Both the position numbers and the translations under genes were made by a program. A stretch of 7,445 bases of DNA from an uncultured Enterococcus sp. (lineage in GTDB: Bacteria; Bacillota; Bacilli; Lactobacillales; Enterococcaceae): NCBI GenBank assembly GCA_946409145.1, contig CAMJVA010000078.1, forward strand, positions 1-7,445, read 5' to 3'. Shown piece after piece: positions 1 through 4,818 of this stretch (positions are counted from its first letter, which is position 1; each line of letters opens with the position of its first letter). The notes beneath the pieces are model-generated. The model worked only from the letters and a program-made list of their open reading frames with translations, searched no databases and was not told the origin of the DNA.

Positions 1-397
1 TTAAGGGTAAAATAATTTTTTTCAAACTTTGAGTTAAAGCTATTTTTTTCTTGGAATGATATACGGGCTTTCTTTCTTCTTTTTTTAAATAATATAAGAT
101 AAAAAAGAAAGTGCCTATGATCATTAGACAAATTAATAAAACTGTAATTTGTTGGAAATTATTTTCTTTTATCTTAATCGCGTCTAAAACAGTGGAAAAT
201 TCTTTTGGAATGTTTTTTCCAGTAGTTTCTGTGAAGGTGGACATTCTATTTTCAAAGGCCAATTGCCCTTGATTTAAGTAGTTAATTAAAAATAAACTGA
301 GACTAACTCCCAGAGAAAAAAAACTTGTATAGAGAAATAAACTGGTTAAAAAAGGCCAATTTTTCTTTAAGTTAAGAAACCATTGTTCATTTACCAT
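1..397 (-). CDS. Membrane protein of unknown function (N-terminal part, runs off left edge)
   Basis: An open reading frame begins with ATG at 397 and stays open for 132 codons to the left edge, so the C-terminus is missing. A good ribosome binding site (GAGGTGAG, 408-401) lies just upstream, which supports this start. The visible protein has a short charged N-terminus, a hydrophobic helix at about residues 17-41, a roughly 40-residue polar loop, a second helix at about 83-104, and a Lys-rich segment after it (KKEERK, then SKKK). This suggests N-in topology with a small extracellular loop and a cytoplasmic C-terminal part beyond the window. I do not recognise the family. The start of a sensor kinase or of an ABC permease are possibilities, but no diagnostic motif is visible. 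The gene follows the terminator of the universal stress protein and appears to have its own promoter. Confidence 0.75.
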   Translation of the reverse strand, partial: MVNEQWFLNLKKNWPFLTSLFLYTSFFSLGVSLSLFLINYLNQGQLAFENRMSTFTETTGKNIPKEFSTVLDAIKIKENNFQQITVLLICLMIIGTFFFILYYLKKEERKPVYHSKKKIALTQSLKKIILPL

Positions 398-409
398 AAA
401 CTCACCTCA

Positions 410-485
410 TGTTCATTATAAAAAAAGAAGGTGAACAATTTGTGAAGAGAATTTGATTTTACCTTTACCATCCATTTAGGTAAAA
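410..485 (-). promoter_or_regulatory. Putative promoter and palindromic operator for the left-edge membrane gene
   Basis: On the minus strand a -35-like TTTACC (484-479) is followed after 17 bp by a -10-like TAAAAT (461-456). This would start transcription near 449 and give a leader of about 50 nt. Two inverted repeats overlap the region. TTTTACCT (457-464) and AGGTAAAA (478-485) form a perfect 8-bp dyad with a 13-nt centre that covers both promoter boxes. TGTTCA (410-415) and TGAACA (432-437) form a 6-bp dyad in the leader next to the ribosome binding site. The first dyad looks like a repressor site. The regulator is unknown, and the promoter assignment is inference from box similarity. Confidence 0.4.
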
Positions 486-508
486 AATCAGCTACAAAAA
501 TCAGGTGC

Positions 509-545
509 AAAAAAAGAAGCGAAACACAAACTCTTTCGCTTCTTT
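509..545 (-). terminator. Intrinsic terminator after the universal stress protein gene
   Basis: A perfect 12-bp inverted repeat (513-524 with 534-545, arm AAAGAAGCGAAA on the plus strand) encloses a 9-nt loop. On the minus strand it is followed by an uninterrupted run of T (515-509, partly within the stem). It lies 21 bp past the stop codon of the minus-strand universal stress protein gene and separates that gene from the membrane gene at the left edge. Confidence 0.88.
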
Positions 546-566
546 CTCGTTTATTATCATCAAAAT

Positions 567-1028
567 TTATGAGGGTTGTTTATTATCTAAGTCTGTTCTA
601 ACGATTAAAACATCGCAAGGAGCATTTCTAATGACATACTCAGAAACAGAGCCCACAAGAAGTCTTTCAACGGCATTTAATCCCGTTGCTCCTAGCATAA
701 TTAAATCCACATTAGCTGATTTAGGGAGTTCTTTGGCTAAAACAACTTTGGGAGAGCCATATTCTAAAACAAAAGAAACTTTTTCCACACCATTTTTTTT
801 GGCAAATTCTTGATAATCACTTAAGGTTTGCTTTGCTAGTTGTGTGGCTTGATCAGCTAACACTCCATCAAAGCTAGTGACTGTTTGAAAAGCTCTCGTA
901 TCAATTACATGAGCCAGTAGCAATTCTCCGTTGTTTCTTTTTGTAACGCTCACGGCTTTTTGAAAAGCAAGTTCCGCTTCATCAGAACCATCCACTGCAA
1001 CGAGTATTTTCTTATATTCTTGTAACAT
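567..1028 (-). CDS. Universal stress protein, UspA family (ATP-binding type)
   Basis: A 153-residue single-domain Usp protein, the usual length for the family. The N-terminal strand KKILVAVDGSDEAELA (about 6-21) carries the conserved Asp of the nucleotide pocket. The C-terminal half holds the ATP-binding signature G-2X-G-9X-G-S (G113, G116, G126, S127), followed by the typical ending VIRNAPCDVLIVR. Proteins of this type are cytoplasmic dimers that bind ATP and help cells survive starvation or stress; the exact role here is unknown. I prefer the ATG at 1028: AAAGGAG (1043-1037) lies 8 nt before it but only 2 nt before the ATG at 1034, which would add Met-Thr. The gene lies downstream of a small membrane protein gene in the same orientation with no terminator between, so readthrough is possible, but it also has a plausible promoter of its own. 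Confidence 0.95.
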   Translation of the reverse strand: MLQEYKKILVAVDGSDEAELAFQKAVSVTKRNNGELLLAHVIDTRAFQTVTSFDGVLADQATQLAKQTLSDYQEFAKKNGVEKVSFVLEYGSPKVVLAKELPKSANVDLIMLGATGLNAVERLLVGSVSEYVIRNAPCDVLIVRTDLDNKQPS

Positions 1029-1064
1029 TGTCATCGCTCCTTTGCTAATTTATCTTTCATCTTT

Positions 1065-1093
1065 ATTGTAAATCTTTTTTTAAAAAATGAAAA
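1065..1093 (-). promoter_or_regulatory. Putative promoter of the universal stress protein gene
   Basis: On the minus strand TTTTCA (1093-1088) and TACAAT (1070-1065) are separated by 17 bp. They predict a start near 1058 and a leader of about 30 nt carrying the AAAGGAG ribosome binding site. The boxes match the housekeeping sigma consensus at 4/6 and 5/6 positions. It is assigned by inspection only. Confidence 0.5.
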
Positions 1094-1109
1094 ATAATAA
1101 GGGAGACAG

Positions 1110-1382
1110 TTATTTTTTCATGCTCATTGTTAAATACACACTAAAAATAAAAGAAAGAATTAAAATAGCAATGGTAATTCCTAAAGCCATCGTTTTAGTT
1201 GGATAAAAACTACCAGAAAAGGCAAGAAGAGCTGAAAAAATTAAAATCACCATAAAGCTAGAAGCGGCATTTTTGTTATTTTCAATTCCTAATTGCTTAA
1301 AAAAAGCAGGACCTACTTTTTTAAAGGTAAAAGCAATGACTAAAAGAAGAAGACTAAGGACAATTAAAATTATTCTGATCAT
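1110..1382 (-). CDS. Small three-helix membrane protein of unknown function
   Basis: A 90-residue, very hydrophobic protein with three predicted membrane helices at about residues 3-20, 42-58 and 65-85. A basic loop (FKKVGPAFFKQLG, about 20-32) lies between the first two, and the protein ends in MKK. There is no signal-peptidase site and no recognisable catalytic motif, so I assign no family or function. The ATG at 1382 is preferred over the adjacent upstream TTG at 1385, because the AAAGGAG ribosome binding site lies 7 nt before the ATG and only 4 nt before the TTG. It sits between the 6S RNA terminator and the universal stress protein gene, in the same orientation as both. A promoter appears to lie inside the preceding terminator hairpin. 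Confidence 0.82.
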   Translation of the reverse strand: MIRIILIVLSLLLLVIAFTFKKVGPAFFKQLGIENNKNAASSFMVILIFSALLAFSGSFYPTKTMALGITIAILILSFIFSVYLTMSMKK

Positions 1383-1400
1383 CAAAAAACTCCTTTGTGT

Positions 1401-1434
1401 AAAAAAAGCAACTTGCTATAATAGCAAATTGCTT
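1401..1434 (-). terminator. Intrinsic terminator downstream of the 6S RNA gene
   Basis: On the minus strand AAGCAATTTGCTA (1434-1422) pairs with TAGCAAGTTGCTT (1418-1406) as a 13-bp stem with one U-G pair and a 3-nt loop. The stem runs directly into a T run (1407-1401). It lies a few bases after the end of 6S RNA and just before the ribosome binding site of the small membrane protein gene. It probably ends primary 6S transcripts that pass the U run at 1451-1444. Confidence 0.82.
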
Positions 1435-1446
1435 CAATAGTCTAAA
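1418..1446 (-). promoter_or_regulatory. Possible extended -10 promoter inside the terminator hairpin
   Basis: The minus strand reads TGCTATTAT (1426-1418), an extended -10 element identical to that of the 6S RNA promoter upstream. A weak -35 (TTTAGA, 1446-1441) is 17 bp away. The predicted start near 1411 lies within the 3' arm of the terminator hairpin and would give the small membrane protein gene a leader of about 30 nt. Because the boxes overlap a palindrome, the similarity could be partly accidental. Confidence 0.35.
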
Positions 1447-1643
1447 AAAAAGAAATCCGTCGATGCCGTATTCCGTCCTATAGTATTGATCCCGCGAATT
1501 CAAGCAGGTGGGACGTGTCCGTGTTTTCTTTTGCTACCAAATGAAAAGGCATGCGTCAAAAAACAACAAGACGGTGTCCCGAGATATCAATAAAAATGTT
1601 CGGTCAACACACAAAAAAGACAACTCGTACATCACAGATTTCT
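1444..1643 (-). ncRNA. ssrS: 6S RNA (regulator of RNA polymerase)
   Basis: This non-coding stretch of about 200 bp has the size and fold of 6S RNA, which binds housekeeping RNA polymerase holoenzyme by mimicking an open promoter. The transcript is predicted to start at AGAAATC (1643). That end pairs with GATTTCT (1457-1451), and the helix continues as TGT and GATG with CATC and ACG, giving a 14-bp closing stem with one bulged G. A run of eight T (1451-1444) follows. Inside, TATTGAT pairs with ATCAATA, GGGAC with GTCCC and CCGT with ACGG, leaving a large central bubble, and an apical hairpin forms around GCATGCC and GGTAGC. The bubble contains TGACCGAAC, the same core as the pRNA template I recall from Bacillus subtilis 6S-1 RNA. 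The position beside rarA also fits the neighbourhood I recall in Bacillus. The exact 3' end is uncertain. Confidence 0.9.
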
Positions 1644-1650
1644 TATATTT

Positions 1651-1679
1651 ATAATAGCACGCCTTGATGCTTTGTGCAA
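1651..1679 (-). promoter_or_regulatory. Promoter of the 6S RNA gene
   Basis: The minus strand has TTGCAC (1679-1674), a 17-bp spacer, and TATTAT (1656-1651) preceded by TGC, which makes it an extended -10. The predicted start at 1644/1643 coincides with the first paired base of the 6S RNA closing stem, an independent agreement between promoter and structure. Between the rarA stop (1758) and this promoter I see only AT-rich sequence, with no convincing rarA terminator. Confidence 0.82.
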
Positions 1680-1757
1680 TAATTTCCCATTACAAGAATA
1701 ATTATTTTGTTTTTTAATTATTTCAAAAAAATTAATTTGTCAAGGAATTTGTCTCAC

Positions 1758-3050
1758 TTATTTATTTTTTCTCCGGGCTTTTTTCTTTCGTTTTTCTAAC
1801 TCTTCATAGCGATTTTTTAAAGCTTGTTCATATTTTCCAGAAGATTTAGGCAAGTAGTAATGTGCTTGAACTAAAGTATCTGGTAAATATTGCTGATCTA
1901 CCCAGTAATCAGGAAAATTATGCGGGTATTCATAGGTTACCCCGTGACCTAAATCTTTTGCTCCTTTGTAATGGGCATCTTTTAATTGTTTTGGTACTTG
2001 TCCTTGTTTTCCTGCATGAATATCACTTAAAGCTTGATCAATGGCCATTACTGCTGAATTAGATTTAGGAGACAGACATAAATCAATCACGGCATGGGCT
2101 AAAGGAATTCTTGCTTCTGGAAAACCTAAGCTATTAGCACAATTAACCGCTGCAACAGTTCGCTCACAGGCCCCAGGATTAGCAAGACCAATATCTTCAT
2201 AGGCAATTACCATTAACCGGCGACTAACAGAAACTAAATCTCCTGCTTCAACTAACCGTCCTAAATAATGAAGTGCTGCATCCACGTCACTTCCCCGAAT
2301 GGATTTTTGAAAAGCGGAAATAACATCATAATGAGCATCGCCATTTTTGTCGTGAGAAAATGCCTTTTTTTGTAAACTTTCTTCTGCTGTTTTAAGATCA
2401 ATGTTAATGAAGCCTTCTTCATCTTTTTTTGTGGATAAAACAGCTAATTCTAATGCATTTAAAGCAGAACGTAAATCACCATTAGAACTCCTTGAAAAAT
2501 GTAGTAAGGCTTCTTTAGAAAGATGAACAGGATACTTGCCTAAGCCTTTAACAGGATTATTTAAGGCTTGTACTAAACCTTGTTCCACTTCTTCAGGAGT
2601 TAAAGGATAAACTTCAAAAATTTGCGTTCTAGAACGAATAGCCGGATTAATAGAAATATAGGGATTTTCAGTCGTAGCCCCAATTAAAATAATTCGTCCA
2701 GACTCTAAATGAGGCAAAAGAAAATCTTGTTTGACTTTATCTAATCGATGAATTTCATCTAAAAGTAAAATCACTCGTCCAGACATTTTTGCTTCTTCTG
2801 CCACAATTTGCAAATCCTTTTTTGAATCAGTGGCAGCATTTAAAAAGCGAAAAGCATACTGAGTCGATCCAGCAATAGCTGAAGCGATACTGGTTTTTCC
2901 AGTACCTGGGGGACCATATAAAATCATGGAAGAAAGTAATTTTGCTTCCACCATTCGCCAAATAATTTTTCCTTCTCCCACTAAATGCTCTTGCCCAATA
3001 ATTTCTTCAATTTTTTCTGGTCGCATTCGATAAGCTAAAGGTTTCTCCAT
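1758..3050 (-). CDS. rarA: Replication-associated recombination protein A (RarA/MgsA, clamp-loader-like AAA+ ATPase)
   Basis: A 430-residue protein of full family length. RarA is a cytoplasmic homotetrameric AAA+ ATPase related to clamp loaders and to eukaryotic WRNIP1. It acts at stalled replication forks and single-stranded DNA gaps. In order I see the N-terminal PLAYRMRPEKIEEIIGQEHLVG (about 4-25), Walker A GPPGTGKTS (46-54), Walker B LLLDEIHR (95-102), sensor 1 GATTENP (124-130), the arginine-finger region AIRSRTQIF (137-145), sensor 2 GDLRSALNALE (191-201), and the C-terminal tetramerisation region with YEDIGLANP (284-292) and a Lys/Arg-rich tail. I chose the ATG at 3050 because AAGGAG lies 7 nt upstream and the protein then begins where the family does. 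The longer frame to 3125 would add 25 atypical residues and run through the promoter. It is transcribed divergently from the glycosylase gene and leads into 6S RNA. Confidence 0.97.
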   Translation of the reverse strand: MEKPLAYRMRPEKIEEIIGQEHLVGEGKIIWRMVEAKLLSSMILYGPPGTGKTSIASAIAGSTQYAFRFLNAATDSKKDLQIVAEEAKMSGRVILLLDEIHRLDKVKQDFLLPHLESGRIILIGATTENPYISINPAIRSRTQIFEVYPLTPEEVEQGLVQALNNPVKGLGKYPVHLSKEALLHFSRSSNGDLRSALNALELAVLSTKKDEEGFINIDLKTAEESLQKKAFSHDKNGDAHYDVISAFQKSIRGSDVDAALHYLGRLVEAGDLVSVSRRLMVIAYEDIGLANPGACERTVAAVNCANSLGFPEARIPLAHAVIDLCLSPKSNSAVMAIDQALSDIHAGKQGQVPKQLKDAHYKGAKDLGHGVTYEYPHNFPDYWVDQQYLPDTLVQAHYYLPKSSGKYEQALKNRYEELEKRKKKARRKNK

Positions 3051-3080
3051 GATGACTCTCCTTATTTTAGATTCAAAATT

Positions 3081-3090
3081 AGTATACCAT
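3081..3090 (-). promoter_or_regulatory. Putative rarA promoter (extended -10)
   Basis: The minus strand reads TGG then TATACT (3086-3081), an extended -10 with 5/6 consensus matches. No clear -35 is found 16-18 bp upstream; that position is occupied by the palindrome at 3102-3111. The predicted start near 3074 gives rarA a leader of about 23 nt carrying its AAGGAG ribosome binding site. Confidence 0.5.
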
Positions 3091-3099
3091 AAGAAAAAG

Positions 3100-3113
3100 G
3101 GAACGTACGTTTT
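3100..3113. promoter_or_regulatory. LexA (SOS) box-like palindrome between rarA and the glycosylase gene
   Basis: The sequence GGAACGTACGTTTT contains a perfect 10-bp palindrome (AACGTACGTT, 3102-3111). It matches the Gram-positive LexA/DinR consensus CGAAC-N4-GTTCG in the GAAC half and in GTT of the second half, with deviations at the outer bases. It overlaps the expected -35 position of rarA and lies just upstream of the glycosylase -35-like box, so a bound repressor could affect both DNA-maintenance genes. This is a motif match by eye. Confidence 0.4.
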
Positions 3114-3118
3114 TAGGT

Positions 3119-3148
3119 TTACCAAAATGAAGCAAATTATGCTAAAAT
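3119..3148 (+). promoter_or_regulatory. Putative promoter of the glycosylase-aminotransferase-nucleoid protein operon
   Basis: TTACCA (3119-3124), an 18-bp spacer, and TAAAAT (3143-3148) preceded by TGC form an extended -10 promoter candidate. The start is expected 6-8 bases after the -10, at 3154-3156, which is the glycosylase initiation codon (3155). If correct, the first gene is translated from a leaderless mRNA. Confidence 0.5.
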
Positions 3149-3154
3149 ACTTTT

Positions 3155-3778
3155 ATGCTAAATTTTTATGAAATATTTCAAAATAAAGATACAAAAGAAA
3201 TTGCGAAAGAACTTTTAGGTAAAAAACTAGTTCATCAAAAGGAAGATCAATTTTTATCCGGCTATATTGTAGATGTTGAGTGTTATTTAGGGCCTTTGGA
3301 TGAAGCTTCTCATAGCTTCGGCTTTAAAAAGACACCTCGGCTAAAAGCCATGTACGATAAACCTGGAAGTATTTATATTTACCAAATGCACCGTCATTTT
3401 CTCTTAAATTTAGTGACGCAGGAAAAAGGAGTTCCTGAAGGGATTATGATTAGAGCCCTTGAACCTAATGAAGGTCTTAAAACAATGGAGGAATTACGGC
3501 AAACAACAGGGGTTAATCTCACCAATGGACCAGGTAAAGTGACCCAAGCTTTAAATATTAAGCAAGATTTATACGGGAAATCGATTTTTTCAAGTTCTCT
3601 TTTTTTGACTAAAGGAAAAGTACCAGAAAAAATTATCGCAACTTCAAGAATTGGTATTCCTAATAAAGGCATTTGGACAGATTTACCTTTAAGATATTAT
3701 GTCGCAGGAAACCCTTATGTGACTAAAATAAAAAAAAGCGACGTAAAAGCTAGCCGAGGATGGAGAGAAGAAAGATGA
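3155..3778 (+). CDS. DNA-3-methyladenine glycosylase (AAG/MPG family)
   Basis: A 207-residue protein of the alkyladenine DNA glycosylase fold. The family flips out 3-methyladenine, hypoxanthine and related damaged bases and cleaves the N-glycosidic bond, starting base excision repair. The active-site block VECYLGPLDEASHSFG (41-56) has the catalytic Glu42 (equivalent to human AAG Glu125), Tyr44 and His53. It is followed by RALEPNEG (100-107) and the conserved TNGPGKVTQALNI (123-135). The usual YGM(Y/H) segment is replaced by YIYQMHRHFLLN (74-85), a variant I associate with Lactobacillales homologues. The ATG at 3155 is the only workable start: an in-frame stop lies at 3143-3145 and the family homology begins at residue 3. 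No Shine-Dalgarno sequence precedes it. The stop overlaps the start of ilvE. Confidence 0.95.
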   Translation: MLNFYEIFQNKDTKEIAKELLGKKLVHQKEDQFLSGYIVDVECYLGPLDEASHSFGFKKTPRLKAMYDKPGSIYIYQMHRHFLLNLVTQEKGVPEGIMIRALEPNEGLKTMEELRQTTGVNLTNGPGKVTQALNIKQDLYGKSIFSSSLFLTKGKVPEKIIATSRIGIPNKGIWTDLPLRYYVAGNPYVTKIKKSDVKASRGWREER

Positions 3779-4791
3779 CAACATTTGACTGGAATAATTT
3801 AGGTTTTTCATATCATAAACTACCTTATCGCTTTATTGCAAAGTACCAACAAGGAAAGTGGCAAAAAGGAGAACTTTCTAAAGAAAATCGTTTTTTAATT
3901 GAAGAAGGGGCAACGGCCTTACATTATGGTCAACAATGTTTTGAAGGATTAAAAGCCTATCGAACAAAAGAAGGTCACGTACAATTGTTTCGACCAATGG
4001 AAAATGCCAAGCGTTTAGAAGACAGTTGTCGACGTCTTTTGATGCCTGTATTATCAGAAGGTTTTTTCTTAAATGCCGTAAAAGAAGTCGTGAAAGCCAA
4101 TGAAGAATTTGTTCCTCCTTATGGAACTGGCGCTACTTTATACTTAAGACCTTTTATCATAGGAGTGGGGGATCATTTAGGTGTTGCCCCGGCTGAAGAA
4201 TATTTATTTGTGGTGTTTGCTTCTCCTGTGGGTTCTTATTTTAAAGAAGGTTTGCAACCAGCTAATTTTTTAGTAACAGATTACGATCGAGCAGCGCCTG
4301 TAGGGACTGGAGGGCAAAAAGTAGGAGGAAATTATGCTGCTAGTATGTATCCTCATGAATTAGCTAAAGAATTAGGCTACGCTGATTGTATTTATTTAGA
4401 TCCGGCTACTCATACAAAAATCGAAGAAGTGGGAGCTGCTAACTTTTTTGGTATTACCCATGATAATATTTTTATAACCCCGAAATCCCCTTCTATTTTA
4501 CCTTCTATTACTAAACGTTCTTTGCTTTATTTAGCTGAACATCGGTTAGGGTTAAAAGTGATTGAAGGAGACGTTTTTATAAAAGATATTGCTCAGTTTA
4601 AAGAAGCAGGTGCATGTGGCACAGCGGCGGTAATTACTCCCATTGGGGGAATTCAATATCACGATCAATTCCATGTATTTTATTCAGAAACTAAAGTAAG
4701 TCCTTTAATCCAGCAATTATATGATGAATTAGTAGGAATTCAATTTGGCGATATTGTTCCACCAGATCATTGGATTGAACAAGTCCTTTAA
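3775..4791 (+). CDS. ilvE: Branched-chain amino acid aminotransferase (PLP fold type IV)
   Basis: A 338-residue cytoplasmic enzyme that exchanges amino groups between glutamate and the 2-oxo acids of leucine, isoleucine and valine, in biosynthesis or in amino-acid catabolism. The hallmarks of the longer BCAT group are present: LHYGQQCFEGLKAYR (49-63), Arg80 in NAKRLEDSCRRLLMP, the Schiff-base Lys182 in QKVGGNYAAS, Glu218 in EEVGAANFF (which contacts the PLP ring nitrogen), ILPSITKRSLL (241-251) and the C-terminal GACGTAAVITPIGGI (279-293). I chose ATG 3775 over the in-frame ATG at 3760, because GGAG (3762-3765) sits 9 nt before it and the protein then begins like its family. The start overlaps the glycosylase stop as ATGA, suggesting translational coupling. 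No other branched-chain pathway gene is in the window. Confidence 0.96.
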   Translation: MTTFDWNNLGFSYHKLPYRFIAKYQQGKWQKGELSKENRFLIEEGATALHYGQQCFEGLKAYRTKEGHVQLFRPMENAKRLEDSCRRLLMPVLSEGFFLNAVKEVVKANEEFVPPYGTGATLYLRPFIIGVGDHLGVAPAEEYLFVVFASPVGSYFKEGLQPANFLVTDYDRAAPVGTGGQKVGGNYAASMYPHELAKELGYADCIYLDPATHTKIEEVGAANFFGITHDNIFITPKSPSILPSITKRSLLYLAEHRLGLKVIEGDVFIKDIAQFKEAGACGTAAVITPIGGIQYHDQFHVFYSETKVSPLIQQLYDELVGIQFGDIVPPDHWIEQVL

Positions 4792-4818
4792 AAAATCAAT
4801 GAGAAATTGGAGTAAGAA

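Noticed and set aside
1399..1450. TATAAT on the plus strand at 1417-1422 as a promoter for a plus-strand RNA through the 6S locus
   Set aside because: It lies within the palindromic terminator stem and has no suitable -35, while the minus strand has the near-consensus promoter, matching start and T run expected for 6S RNA.
1715..1743. TTGACA on the minus strand (1743-1738) as a second, upstream 6S RNA promoter
   Set aside because: The -35 is perfect but the hexamer 17 bp downstream (TAATTA) is a poor -10, and other spacings are no better.
1723..1757. Possible rarA terminator in the AT-rich sequence after its stop
   Set aside because: Only a weak AAATT/AATTT pairing and an 8-bp direct repeat (GACAAATT twice, 12 bp apart) are visible; no stable stem precedes the T run.
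1862..2062. Open frame of 66 codons on the plus strand opposite rarA
   Set aside because: Antisense shadow of a strongly conserved gene, with no ribosome binding site and no protein-like features. The other antisense frames (505-813, 3394-3672, 5514-5708, 6634-6852) were rejected for the same reason.
3127..3171. A 14-codon open frame overlapping the glycosylase start
   Set aside because: It has no ribosome binding site, its ATG lies upstream of the predicted transcription start, and the peptide has no notable composition.
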